From contig JBHORD010000014.1 of the NCBI GenBank assembly GCA_042408355.1, positions 1 to 23,493 on the forward strand: 23,493 nucleotides of DNA, in the 5' to 3' direction. The notes beneath the pieces are model-generated. The model was given only the letters and a program-made list of their open reading frames with translations. It searched no databases and was not told the origin of the DNA. The position numbers and the translations under genes are program-made. This DNA comes from Fen-1038 sp042408355 (lineage in GTDB: Bacteria > Chloroflexota > Anaerolineae > Anaerolineales > Villigracilaceae). Shown here piece after piece: positions 7,996-15,183 of the stretch. Numbering within the stretch: position 1 is the stretch's first letter; each line of letters begins with the position of its first letter.

Positions 7996-8838
7996 TTATT
8001 TCGACTTTAGAATCGCCGCCGCGCCATAACCCACGACGCCGCTGTAATCGCCGGTCACATCGCCGGAGGTGGCATGATGCAATATTTTGACTTTGTCCGC
8101 GCCGAGTTCACGCGCGGCCCATAAAACGGCAGTCAACGCGCCGAGGCCGCAGGCAAAACCAACTCCCTGCTGTTCGGCTTCAAACGCGCCATCGGGGTTA
8201 AACGCCTCGATTTGTGCGAGCATGGTCTTATCGAGGATCAGCGCGGTTTGTTGATCGTAATAATGAGATAAATCCGTGCTGGCGACGAGCAGGGCGCTTT
8301 TGCCTTTTAGAATTTTCGCTAGCGACCTGCCCAGCGCCTCCGAGGCGCGCGGGCTTTGAGCGCGCACCATGACCGGCACAAGTTTCCATTCGGAGATGAG
8401 CGCCCGTTGAAGAAACGGCAATTCGATTTCGAGCGAATGTTCGGGATCGTTGACAATGCGCGTCATTTTGATTCCCGTTTCAGATTCGAGTTCGGCGTCC
8501 AGCGCGTTGACGGATTCGCTGTCAATCGCCACTTCGCCCAAAGGCGTCGAATATGCATCATGGGCCGAGGTTAGAAAAGACGCGCGGTGGTAGTTGTGAT
8601 AAGGCGATAAAACGGCGACCAATTCCGGGTCCCGGCCGCGGAGCGCCGCAAAGGCATATCCTGCCACTGGTCCCGAATAGCGGTGTCCGGCATGAGGGGC
8701 GACGACGCCCATGACCTCCCCGTCCAATTCCGGAAGTTCGGCGCGGTCGAGATAATCATCCACACTGCGCGCCAATACCTTCGGATCGCCCTCATACCAA
8801 AGCCCGGCGATGGGGGAAGGACGAACGTTCACAGCCAT
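7996..8838 (-). CDS. amrB: AmmeMemoRadiSam system protein B (Memo-like)
   Basis: This is a Memo-family protein of 280 residues, related to extradiol dioxygenases, usually found with an AMMECR1 protein and a radical SAM protein; neither partner is in the window. The family marks are VRPSPIAGLWYEG at the start, VAPHAGHRYSGP (about 47-58), HSLEIELPFLQ, STDLSHYYD, and a GxxAxxAxL region followed by HHATSGDV near the C-terminus. The conserved histidines fit a metal site, but the reaction of bacterial members is not settled. The ATG at 8838 is chosen over one at 8886, because the family begins at that point and a TACAAT lies 6 nt before it. It sits 3 bp upstream of priA on the same strand, so the two are probably co-transcribed. 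Confidence 0.88.
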   Translation of the reverse strand: MAVNVRPSPIAGLWYEGDPKVLARSVDDYLDRAELPELDGEVMGVVAPHAGHRYSGPVAGYAFAALRGRDPELVAVLSPYHNYHRASFLTSAHDAYSTPLGEVAIDSESVNALDAELESETGIKMTRIVNDPEHSLEIELPFLQRALISEWKLVPVMVRAQSPRASEALGRSLAKILKGKSALLVASTDLSHYYDQQTALILDKTMLAQIEAFNPDGAFEAEQQGVGFACGLGALTAVLWAARELGADKVKILHHATSGDVTGDYSGVVGYGAAAILKSK

Positions 8839-8844
8839 AAAATC

Positions 8845-8850
8845 ATTGTA
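8845..8850 (-). promoter_or_regulatory. -10 element of the Memo-priA unit, leaderless geometry
   Basis: TACAAT on the minus strand is separated by 6 nt (GATTTT) from the ATG at 8838. No Shine-Dalgarno sequence fits in the gap, so transcription would start at or next to the start codon. Confidence 0.5.
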
Positions 8851-8896
8851 GCACAATCGCCGCCGGATGGATTGCTTCAAATCCATCCGGCTTTGT

Positions 8897-9502
8897 TTAC
8901 GGGTTCCGATAACTCGAAACTGATTTATCGAGAATATCTATATATTGACTTTTGTAGTCGTTCGACCATTCCGCCGTGAGCAGGAGAATCGTTTTGCCGC
9001 TGCGGACCTCGATAAAAGAAACGCCCGAACGTTTGCCGGAACTTAAATTCCAACTGAGGCGTTCGCTGCCATCCTGCTGAGGGGTATCGTCAACCAATTG
9101 GATGGTTCCATTCTGACTTGAGCCATAAAATTGATTCAGCAATTGCAGAGCGGTCTGCCCGAGCTGTGGACCTTCCAGCGGCGCGCCTTCATCATAAACG
9201 ATGTTCTCAATCAGCGCGTTGCCATCCGGCGATTTGAACTGGTCGAAGTAATAATGATCGCCGTTGCCCGACGAATAAATCCAGCCGTCGGGAATATCCA
9301 TTTGATAATAACGATTCCGATCTGTGAAGATACGGGCGGGATGGCTGTTTGCCGTCTCGGCGGCGGGCGTTGCAAACGCATTGAGAACGGACTGGAATAA
9401 TCTGGGATCGGTGACAACGGTTATGACAACCAGGCCCAAGAGAATCAAGCCGACCACAATCAGGATTGTTTTGTCGTTTGTTTTTCGAGGTTCCGAAGAC
9501 AT
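8897..9502 (-). CDS. Membrane-anchored protein, paralog of the 9655-10293 lipoprotein
   Basis: The protein has 201 residues, a single transmembrane segment (about 12-32) and an extracytoplasmic domain. That domain closely parallels its upstream neighbour: both have a YY-DQFKSPDGNAL core followed by EN, an acidic stretch, then ALQLLN-FY, and both end in VSSY. The fold may be of the PsbP or LpqN-like kind often seen for short secreted domains, but that is a guess. The start at 9502 is supported by an AAGGAA ribosome binding site, while the ATG 18 bp upstream lacks one. It lies 152 bp downstream of its paralog, with a terminator between, so the pair probably arose by tandem duplication and is expressed as separate units. 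The function is unknown. Confidence 0.75.
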   Translation of the reverse strand: MSSEPRKTNDKTILIVVGLILLGLVVITVVTDPRLFQSVLNAFATPAAETANSHPARIFTDRNRYYQMDIPDGWIYSSGNGDHYYFDQFKSPDGNALIENIVYDEGAPLEGPQLGQTALQLLNQFYGSSQNGTIQLVDDTPQQDGSERLSWNLSSGKRSGVSFIEVRSGKTILLLTAEWSNDYKSQYIDILDKSVSSYRNP

Positions 9503-9587
9503 ACATTCCTTTTGATTCAATCGTTCAAAATGTCCGGCGGGTTGGCATTATAACGCCCTCCTTGAGGACAAACAATGCCGGAAAACA

Positions 9588-9621
9588 AAGCGCCCAGTCT
9601 GCCAAATAAAACCGGGCGCTT
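9588..9621 (-). terminator. Rho-independent terminator after the lipoprotein gene
   Basis: AAGCGCCC at 9588-9595 pairs perfectly with GGGCGCTT at 9614-9621 around an 18-nt loop. It lies 34 bp past the stop of the 9655-10293 gene. The minus strand continues TTGTTTTCC after the stem, a weak T-tract. Confidence 0.6.
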
Positions 9622-9654
9622 CCATGCAAACGGATTGAATTCGCGACGATCTTC

Positions 9655-10293
9655 TTATGGAACCGTATAACTCGAAACGACATTGGCAAGCGTATCGTAA
9701 TACTGATCCTTGGCGCCGTCCGACCATTCGATGGTGAACATCAGGAAAGTAGTATGGTCGCTGCCGCGCACCTCAAAGAAGGACTCGCCCGAATAGCCGC
9801 CGCTTTTCGAATACCAGACGAGGTGCTCACTGCCGTCATTTTCAATTTTATCCAGTGTCACGCGAACATCTCCGGTTTGACCTGTGTAACTGTAGAATTT
9901 ATTTAGGAGTTGCAGGGCAAACTGTCCATTTTGCGAGCCTGTGAACGGCGTGCCGTCGTCATACGCAACGTTCTCCACCAGCGCATTCCCATCGGGCGAT
10001 TTGAATTGATCAATGTAATAATACTGGCCCGAGTCCGATTTATGAATCCAATCCGCCGGTACTTGAATCTCATAGAACTTGTTCTGATCGGTGAAGGTTA
10101 GCAATCCGCCGCCGGATTGTTGCGGCGCCTGTGTGGAGGGTATATTGTTGACAGGCGGATTTGTGGGCGGATTGGTTGGTTGAACCGGGACCGCCGTGGG
10201 CGCGGCTGAAAGCGCACTGCAGGCGAGGCTGATCAGCATGACAAAAGCCGCAAAGGTCAGCAAATAGAGTATGCTCTTGCTTTTCATTTTCAT
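9655..10293 (-). CDS. Putative lipoprotein, paralog of the 8897-9502 protein
   Basis: The protein has 212 residues with a type II signal peptide: a basic start (MKMKSK), a hydrophobic core, and a lipobox ending in Cys25 (ISLAC). A Pro/Thr/Asn-rich linker (about 28-60) follows, and then the same globular domain as the neighbouring gene product, including the DQFKSPDGNAL core and the C-terminal VSSY. It should be a lipid-anchored surface or envelope protein. A ribosome binding site, AGGAGAA, lies just before the ATG. The two copies have diverged in how they are anchored, one by a lipid and one by a transmembrane helix, while keeping the domain. No enzymatic residues can be named. Confidence 0.78.
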   Translation of the reverse strand: MKMKSKSILYLLTFAAFVMLISLACSALSAAPTAVPVQPTNPPTNPPVNNIPSTQAPQQSGGGLLTFTDQNKFYEIQVPADWIHKSDSGQYYYIDQFKSPDGNALVENVAYDDGTPFTGSQNGQFALQLLNKFYSYTGQTGDVRVTLDKIENDGSEHLVWYSKSGGYSGESFFEVRGSDHTTFLMFTIEWSDGAKDQYYDTLANVVSSYTVP

Positions 10294-10316
10294 TCTCCTC
10301 TGGGTTGTGTTAATTT

Positions 10317-10523
10317 ACTGATGTTACGCAGTTTCCCGCAGCGCGGCATTTTGCATTTTCCGAATTATCCTGGCAATCCGGAGATGGGGATTCGTATCGC
10401 CCCCCATATTTGGAGCGAGCGTAAAGGCGAAATAAATTTTGCGCTACGCTATTGTTGGATTCATTTGTCAATTTGCAATATGTCGTCTGAAAATACGAGA
10501 TAAATCTCATGCTCCTGCGTAAG
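10317..10523. repeat. Intergenic block bounded by TTACGCAG motifs (inverted)
   Basis: The 334-bp gap 10294-10627 contains no convincing gene. ACTGATGTTACGCAG at 10317-10331 is identical over 15 bp to 3623-3637. CTCCTGCGTAAG at 10512-10523 is the exact reverse complement of 3800-3811. Here the two TTACGCAG words face each other, like the ends of a roughly 200-bp non-coding element. The sequence between them does not obviously resemble that between the pair at 3.7 kb. Confidence 0.45.
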
Positions 10524-10596
10524 ATGAGTTAATTCATTATATGGAAAATAGCCTCTCTCGGCAAGACAAATCCAATGATACTTAAGTAATGATGTT

Positions 10597-10620
10597 GCGC
10601 GGTTTTGCTCGAAAACGCGC
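10597..10620 (-). terminator. Possible terminator hairpin after the NUDIX gene
   Basis: GCGCGGTTTT and AAAACGCGC form a stem with a single bulge around a GCTCG loop, 8 bp past the NUDIX stop. The minus strand after the stem is not T-rich, so it could instead be a plain stem-loop that stabilises the mRNA end. Confidence 0.4.
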
Positions 10621-10627
10621 ATTTTCC

Positions 10628-11119
10628 TCATCCCCGCCGTACGCGCAGGATCTTCTTCGTGGCGTCGAACGCCAGCGGCGGCAGTTGATTTCTTTGAAAC
10701 CATTCGACGCGGTCGGCATCGTCGGCGGGCGCCGCGTTTCCAGATAAAACCTCCGCCTGATAAACAACAATAAAATCCGCGCCGCGGTCGTGTTCGCGGC
10801 CGGCGATCACATCCAGCACACGCGTCGTGCGGACGGTTAAACCGGTTTCCTCCAGGCACTCGCGTTCCGCCGCCCGCGCCGGGTCTTCGCCCGCGTCCAC
10901 AAAACCGGCAGGCAGAGTCCATAGACCGCGATACGGTTCATTGACGCGCCGCACCAAAAGCACGCGGTCATCCTGCTCGATCAAAACCGCCGCGGCCACC
11001 TTCGGATCGGCGAAATAGATCCATCCGCATTGCGGACAGACCGGACGCTCACGCCCGAATTTTTCAGCGTGTGTCACTGCCGTCCCACAGCGTGGGCAAT
11101 AATTTATTTTTTGTTCCAT
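10628..11119 (-). CDS. NUDIX hydrolase with N-terminal zinc ribbon
   Basis: The 163-residue protein starts with a zinc ribbon (Cys8/Cys11 and Cys28/Cys31). A NUDIX fold follows whose box runs from Gly72 to Leu94 with the full G-x5-E-x7-REUxEExGU pattern, including RE-C-LEETGL. The zinc ribbon plus NUDIX combination is shared with NADH pyrophosphatase NudC and related ADP-ribose pyrophosphatases. The protein is shorter than NudC and lacks its N-terminal domain, so it hydrolyses a nucleoside diphosphate derivative that cannot be specified. The frame is open upstream to 11239, but those 40 residues overlap the anti-sigma gene and look random; the ATG at 11119 begins the zinc ribbon directly. It lies 43 bp after the anti-sigma gene on the same strand. 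No clear ribosome binding site is seen. Confidence 0.85.
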   Translation of the reverse strand: MEQKINYCPRCGTAVTHAEKFGRERPVCPQCGWIYFADPKVAAAVLIEQDDRVLLVRRVNEPYRGLWTLPAGFVDAGEDPARAAERECLEETGLTVRTTRVLDVIAGREHDRGADFIVVYQAEVLSGNAAPADDADRVEWFQRNQLPPLAFDATKKILRVRRG

Positions 11120-11162
11120 TCTTTTTTGGCTTTTTTCTTCGTGTACTTCGCGCTCTTTGTGG

Positions 11163-11912
11163 TTAGTTCTCTTTCTGGCTCCATTGCTTGCGGAGTTTTC
11201 GTTCGTTACTGGATCGCATGATCCAGGCGGTGACGCCAAAGATCAGCGCGAGGACCGCCAGCGCGATCTGCCAGAAGGAGGATACCGGCGCTTGATTTTG
11301 AATTGACGCCTCAGGCTGGACTTGAGCCGGGGCCGCGTTTAATGGAGCGGGCGCGGCGGCTTTGGGCGCAAGCTCGGACGTCTGCGTGGCAAGCGTCATG
11401 ACACGCGAATTATCATTTGCCGCGGGCGGCGCGGCCGTTCCTGCCGAAGATTGCGCGGCAAAAGGTTGGGCGGCTTCCGTCGCTGCAGGAGACTGTGTGG
11501 CGGGCGCTTGCGTCGCTGCCGGTGCGGCTTCATTCGAGGCGCCGCCGCCCCCACCCATGCCATACGCCGGAGCCGCCGCCAAACGCGGCGCGGCAATCGG
11601 ACTCAATCCATTGATCACAAACGTAATCAGAAATAACAAAGTTGCCAGCGCGGCAGCGAGTCGAAAAACGGGATAAGCGCGCGGCGTCGGCGGCTTGATG
11701 CCTGCCATTTGCGGAGTCAGCGTGAAGCTGCGCGGGGCGCGCCGCTGTGGCAGTTGACGGAGAATGCCGCGGGCCGCGCGCAAATCGTCCAAAACGGCGC
11801 GCAGACTTTCGTCCGATTTGAGGCGGGATTCAAGCCGCGCCGACTCTTTCGAATCAAGTTGTCCATCTAAATATGCGGAGAGAAGTTCAATATCGCGAAA
11901 AGAAGCTGTCAT
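11163..11912 (-). CDS. Membrane anti-sigma factor partner of the ECF sigma gene
   Basis: The protein has 249 residues. A cytoplasmic N-terminal domain (about 5-55) has the LSAYLDGQLDxxE pattern of anti-sigma factors. A transmembrane helix (about 82-103) follows, then a long Ala/Pro/Gln/Thr-rich extracytoplasmic region (about 105-210), a second transmembrane helix (about 212-232) and a short basic cytoplasmic tail. The zinc-binding His-x3-Cys-x2-Cys of classical ZAS anti-sigma domains is absent; the domain has no Cys at all. The ATG at 11912 has an AAGGAG ribosome binding site and overlaps the sigma factor stop in an ATGA arrangement, so the two are translationally coupled. By position it should hold the sigma factor at the membrane until an envelope signal releases it. 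That role is inferred. Confidence 0.78.
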   Translation of the reverse strand: MTASFRDIELLSAYLDGQLDSKESARLESRLKSDESLRAVLDDLRAARGILRQLPQRRAPRSFTLTPQMAGIKPPTPRAYPVFRLAAALATLLFLITFVINGLSPIAAPRLAAAPAYGMGGGGGASNEAAPAATQAPATQSPAATEAAQPFAAQSSAGTAAPPAANDNSRVMTLATQTSELAPKAAAPAPLNAAPAQVQPEASIQNQAPVSSFWQIALAVLALIFGVTAWIMRSSNERKLRKQWSQKEN

Positions 11913-12514
11913 AATCGCTCCTTTTCCAGACGGAATGCGGCGGGCAGAAGTTCCCAGAAATCCTGCAGGCACTCGCGCAGGCGCAGACGCGCCCGCGCCA
12001 GCCGTGATTTGATCGTGCCAAGCGGGGCGCGGATGGCGGCCGCAACTTCAGCGTAATCGAGGCCCTGAATATCGGCCATCACAACGACGGTGCGAAATTC
12101 GAGCGGAAGATTTTCGAGGCAATGTTGAATGGCATGTTCGAGTTCGTCCGCTTCGGCTTTTTGTTCAGGCGAAAGATTGGGATCGGCCAGCCAGCGCGGC
12201 GAATCCATTTCATCGCCGTCTTTATCGTCCGGTTCGAGCGGCGTGGTGGGGCGGCGCTTCTGGCGGCGAAGTTCATCGTAGCAGGCGTTCGTCACGGTGC
12301 GAAGAAGCCAGGCTTTGAAGGAGCCGCCGCGATATGAATTTAAATTTTTGAAGGCGGAGAGGAACGCTTCCTGCGTGGCATCCGCGGCAAGTTCGTCATC
12401 GCCGAGGATGCGGAGGGCGGTATTGAACAACGCGTCCTGATAATGCAAGACGAGCGTGTTGAAAGAATCCAGGTCGCCGCGCTGCGCGGATTGGATGAGG
12501 GCGGATTCGTCCAT
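11909..12514 (-). CDS. ECF (sigma-70 family) RNA polymerase sigma factor
   Basis: This is a 201-residue extracytoplasmic-function sigma factor. Region 2 (about 10-80) contains the core-binding helix DATQEAFLSAFKNL and the -10 recognition part SFKAWLLRTVTNACYDELRR. An acidic linker follows, and region 4 (about 130-190) has LPLEFRTVVVMADIQGLDYAEVA and the helix-turn-helix APLGTIKSRLARAR. It directs RNA polymerase to its own promoters, commonly including this operon. The stop overlaps the anti-sigma start by 4 nt. The start at 12514 fits the family; no ribosome binding site is visible, and a TAAAAT lies 8 nt upstream, so the transcript may be leaderless or nearly so. It resembles the RpoE/SigW-like ECF groups. 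Confidence 0.92.
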   Translation of the reverse strand: MDESALIQSAQRGDLDSFNTLVLHYQDALFNTALRILGDDELAADATQEAFLSAFKNLNSYRGGSFKAWLLRTVTNACYDELRRQKRRPTTPLEPDDKDGDEMDSPRWLADPNLSPEQKAEADELEHAIQHCLENLPLEFRTVVVMADIQGLDYAEVAAAIRAPLGTIKSRLARARLRLRECLQDFWELLPAAFRLEKERL

Positions 12515-12522
12515 TGGAAGTT

Positions 12523-12528
12523 ATTTTA
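12523..12528 (-). promoter_or_regulatory. Candidate -10 element of the sigma/anti-sigma operon
   Basis: TAAAAT on the minus strand lies 8 nt before the ATG at 12514, slightly further than the 6-7 nt seen at five other starts in this window. An ECF-dependent promoter would not need this motif, so it is the weakest of the set. Confidence 0.3.
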
Positions 12529-12551
12529 ACTGCAAAAAGCGCAAAGTGTTA

Positions 12552-12947
12552 TTAATTCCTTTTGTGCTCTTCGCGTGTCCGGCGGTTCAACATCCAATAG
12601 ACAGCGCGCCAGATAGCTATTCCCAACGCGGAAGTCAGGCTCAGCACAACGGCGAAGATCGGCAGTATCGGCTCATTGAGAATCAGTCCGCGAATGAGGA
12701 CGGCCAACGGCCCGGCAAAGATCAGCGCGAAGGCGGGACGCCAGAGCAAACGCGGATTCGATGTGGTTTCAGAATCAAACAATCCCAACCACGGCGCGAT
12801 GGCGAACCACGAAATGATCAGCGGAAAAAATACGGCGGCCACGCGCGGCAAAAAGGAAAGTCCTGTCTCGCCGTGAGTCGCAAAACCGATGAGGGTGACA
12901 ATGAGCAAAACAAGAATATCGCCGAGGATTAGGATTTTGTTTTTCAT
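12552..12947 (-). CDS. DUF3054 family membrane protein
   Basis: This is a small integral membrane protein of 131 residues with four hydrophobic helices, at about 4-22, 33-52, 70-90 and 95-118. It has an early GDILVLLIVTLIGFATH segment, a central PWLGLFD, and a P-W-R-x-x-x-A turn into the third helix, which fit the DUF3054 family found in Actinobacteria, Chloroflexota and haloarchaea. The function is unknown. The C-terminus is basic and likely cytoplasmic. It lies between lysS and the sigma factor gene; the 78-bp gap to lysS contains a long inverted repeat, so it may have its own transcript. No strong ribosome binding site is seen before the ATG. Confidence 0.8.
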   Translation of the reverse strand: MKNKILILGDILVLLIVTLIGFATHGETGLSFLPRVAAVFFPLIISWFAIAPWLGLFDSETTSNPRLLWRPAFALIFAGPLAVLIRGLILNEPILPIFAVVLSLTSALGIAIWRAVYWMLNRRTREEHKRN

Positions 12948-12954
12948 TTGATGT

Positions 12955-13019
12955 GGTCTCGATACGGCGGCGGGGGTCGAGTAGGACGAAGTCCGTATCG
13001 AGACGCCGCCGCTCGACCA
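12955..13019. repeat. Palindromic dispersed repeat between lysS and DUF3054
   Basis: GTCTCGATACGG at 12956-12967 is perfectly inverted at 12993-13004. A second interleaved pair, GGTCGAG at 12975-12981 and CTCGACC at 13012-13018, overlaps it, so two alternative hairpins are possible. The GGTCTCGATAC and CTCGACCA words are typical of widespread REP-like intergenic repeats. It may also act as the lysS terminator. Confidence 0.65.
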
Positions 13020-13025
13020 TCAATG

Positions 13026-14543
13026 CTATTCTTCTTTTCGCAAAGCCGGGAACAGCAACACTTCGCGGATGGAATGTTTATCGGTCAACAACATCACGAG
13101 GCGATCCACGCCCATGCCGAAGCCTCCGCAGGGCGGCATCCCATAGCGCATGGCGCGCAGATAATCTTCATCCATGGGATGTTTCTCTTCATCGTCAGCG
13201 GCGTAATCGCGCCCCATCTCGAGGAAGCGTTGTTCCTGATCGAGCGGATCGTTCAATTCGGTGAAGGCGTTGCACAATTCAAAACCCGCAACGTACCCTT
13301 CGAAGCGTTCGACTGTCAGCGGATCGCCCGGCTTGGATTTTGCCAGCGGCGAAATATCGCGCGGATAATCATAAAGGAACGTTGGCTGGATCAGAGTCGG
13401 TTCGAGGAATTCGCTCAACAGATAATCAATCAACTTGCCGCGCGTGGCGTTGGGATCGGGGGTTTTGTCCGGATGTTTTTTAACAATGGCTTTGAATAAC
13501 GCGTCTGCCGTCTTGTATTCGGCGATGTCAATGCCGGCTGTATCGAGAAGCCCCTGGCGCATTTCGAGGCGGCGCCACGGCGGTTTGAAGTCAAGTTCGT
13601 GTTCGCCGTATTTGACCCTGGTGGAACCGGTCACTTTTTCCGCAACATACGAAACCATCTGCTCGGTCAATTCCATGACCTTCAAATAGTCGGCATACGC
13701 CCAGTAAAATTCAAGCTGGGTGAACTCCGGGTTGTGCTTGTAGGAAACGCCTTCGTTACGAAAGTCGCGGCCGATCTCATAGACGCGTTCCAGATTCCCG
13801 ACCAGCAATCGTTTGAGGTACAACTCGAACGAGATGCGCAGATACATATCCTGATCGAGTTCATTATGATGGGTTATAAATGGACGCGCCGCCGCGCCGC
13901 CGTACAGCGGTTGAAGAATGGGCGTCTCGACTTCGAGGAATTCCTTTTCATCCAGGAACTCGCGCAGGGCTTTGACGGTTGCGGCGCGTTTGCGGAACGT
14001 CTCGCGCACCTGCGGATTGACAGCCAAATCCGCGTAACGCTGACGGGCGCGCAATTCTGAATCTTCGAGGGCGGCATGACGGATCACGGTGCCGTCTTCG
14101 AGCGTCTCATCCTTCGCGGCCGGCAACGGACTCACCGCTTTGGCAAGCAGTTTGAAGTCGTGGACGTGAAGCGTGATCTCCCCCGTCTTGGTGCGGAACA
14201 TCACGCCCGACGCCTGAATGAAATCGCCGATGTCGAACATCCGGTTGAAGAAGTCAACGCGTTCCTGTCCCAGTTCATTCATGCGGAAGAACAGCTGGAT
14301 TTTGCCCGCGCCGTCTTCGATGTGCGCGAACGAAATCTTTCCCATCGGACGCATGGCGCGGATGCGTCCCGCCAGCGTCGCTTTGACTTCACCGCCGTTC
14401 TTCTCGGCGGCTTCAAATTCTGCGATGGCTTGCGCGCTGGTGTGCGTCCGCTCGGCGCGGGTTGGAAATGGTTCCACGTTTTGGGCGCGCAATTCTTTGA
14501 TTTTTTGCAAACGAATTTTTTCGAGCGATGTGTATTCTGGCAT
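13026..14543 (-). CDS. lysS: Lysyl-tRNA synthetase, class II
   Basis: LysS charges tRNA(Lys) with lysine using ATP in the cytoplasm. The 505-residue protein is the usual length. An OB-fold anticodon-binding domain (about 55-145) precedes the class II catalytic core. Motif 2 begins with FRNEGVSYKHNPEFT (about 260-275), and motif 3 is GGFGMGVDRLVMLL (from about 473). The lysine-pocket regions with YLRISFELYLKRLLVG are present. The ATG at 14543 has a GAGGT ribosome binding site 5 nt upstream. It lies between greA and the DUF3054 gene; a strong terminator separates it from greA, so it has its own promoter in the 86 bp between. I looked for a T-box leader there and did not see one. Confidence 0.96.
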   Translation of the reverse strand: MPEYTSLEKIRLQKIKELRAQNVEPFPTRAERTHTSAQAIAEFEAAEKNGGEVKATLAGRIRAMRPMGKISFAHIEDGAGKIQLFFRMNELGQERVDFFNRMFDIGDFIQASGVMFRTKTGEITLHVHDFKLLAKAVSPLPAAKDETLEDGTVIRHAALEDSELRARQRYADLAVNPQVRETFRKRAATVKALREFLDEKEFLEVETPILQPLYGGAAARPFITHHNELDQDMYLRISFELYLKRLLVGNLERVYEIGRDFRNEGVSYKHNPEFTQLEFYWAYADYLKVMELTEQMVSYVAEKVTGSTRVKYGEHELDFKPPWRRLEMRQGLLDTAGIDIAEYKTADALFKAIVKKHPDKTPDPNATRGKLIDYLLSEFLEPTLIQPTFLYDYPRDISPLAKSKPGDPLTVERFEGYVAGFELCNAFTELNDPLDQEQRFLEMGRDYAADDEEKHPMDEDYLRAMRYGMPPCGGFGMGVDRLVMLLTDKHSIREVLLFPALRKEE

Positions 14544-14603
14544 AATGACCTCACGCCCTAAGCCCCTACCTTCCTCCTCCCAATACCTTTGTATTTGGGC
14601 GAG

Positions 14604-14616
14604 GTCACGACGTGAC
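14604..14616. promoter_or_regulatory. Palindrome upstream of lysS
   Basis: GTCACGACGTGAC is a perfect 6+1+6 palindrome 61 bp upstream of the lysS start and 15 bp from the greA terminator. Its symmetry fits a dimeric repressor or activator site. No matching regulator gene is known in the window. Confidence 0.35.
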
Positions 14617-14630
14617 AGAGGGGGCGGGCA

Positions 14631-14671
14631 AATAAAAAAGCCCCGCGCGGCCTGATCAGGTTGCGCGGGGC
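14631..14671 (-). terminator. Rho-independent terminator of greA
   Basis: On the minus strand a GC-rich stem (GCCCCGCGC pairing with GCGCGGGGC) closes over an inner stem around TGATCA and runs straight into TTTTTTATTT. It lies 19 bp past the greA stop codon and is the clearest terminator of the window. Confidence 0.92.
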
Positions 14672-14689
14672 CGCGAAAGGATGATCCCT

Positions 14690-15160
14690 TTACTTGACCT
14701 TGATAATCTTGACTTTGTACGTGCCGCTCGGCGTTTCGACCTGCACAACATCGCCGACTTCGTGATTCAGAATGGCTTTGCCAATCGGAGACTCGTTTGA
14801 GATTTTGCCCTCGCGCGGGTTCGCCTCCGCCGCGCCGACAATCACGTACGTTTCCGGGTCGAATCCCTGTTCCTGGATCGTTACCGTTGAGCCAACCGTA
14901 ACAAGGCCGGATTTATGATCCTTTTCCTCATCAGAGATGACATGCGCGGAGGCCAACAGCATTTCCAATTCCTGGATGCGGCCTTCGACAAAGGCCTGCT
15001 CGTTCTTGGCGGCCTCATATTCTGCGTTTTCGATTAATTCCCCGCCTTCCATTGCTTCGTGCAACCTGTCTGCGACTTCCTGCCGCTTTACAGATCGCAG
15101 GTAATCCAGCTCTTCCTGAAGCTTCTGGAAGCCTTCCTTGGTCAGGAATTTGGTTGGCAT
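14690..15160 (-). CDS. greA: Transcription elongation factor GreA
   Basis: GreA rescues backtracked RNA polymerase by stimulating cleavage of the transcript 3' end. The 156-residue protein has the N-terminal coiled coil (about 1-75). At its tip is the acidic GGELIENAEY motif, with Glu where Asp is most common. A C-terminal FKBP-like domain carries ISNESPIGKAIL and a GDVVQVETPSG ending. The start at 15160 is chosen over 15205 because it has an AAGGAAAG ribosome binding site and matches the family N-terminus (MPTKFLTKEGFQKL). The leader contains a perfect 22-bp palindrome, and the ribosome binding site itself lies in a small hairpin. It is probably monocistronic, ending in the terminator at 14631-14671. 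Confidence 0.96.
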   Translation of the reverse strand: MPTKFLTKEGFQKLQEELDYLRSVKRQEVADRLHEAMEGGELIENAEYEAAKNEQAFVEGRIQELEMLLASAHVISDEEKDHKSGLVTVGSTVTIQEQGFDPETYVIVGAAEANPREGKISNESPIGKAILNHEVGDVVQVETPSGTYKVKIIKVK

Positions 15161-15183
15161 AGTGTCTTTCCTTATGAAAGAAT

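Noticed and set aside
14544..14630. T-box or lysine riboswitch upstream of lysS
   Set aside because: The gap is under 90 bp and shows no T-box sequence, specifier loop or antiterminator; only a small palindrome and a ribosome binding site are visible.
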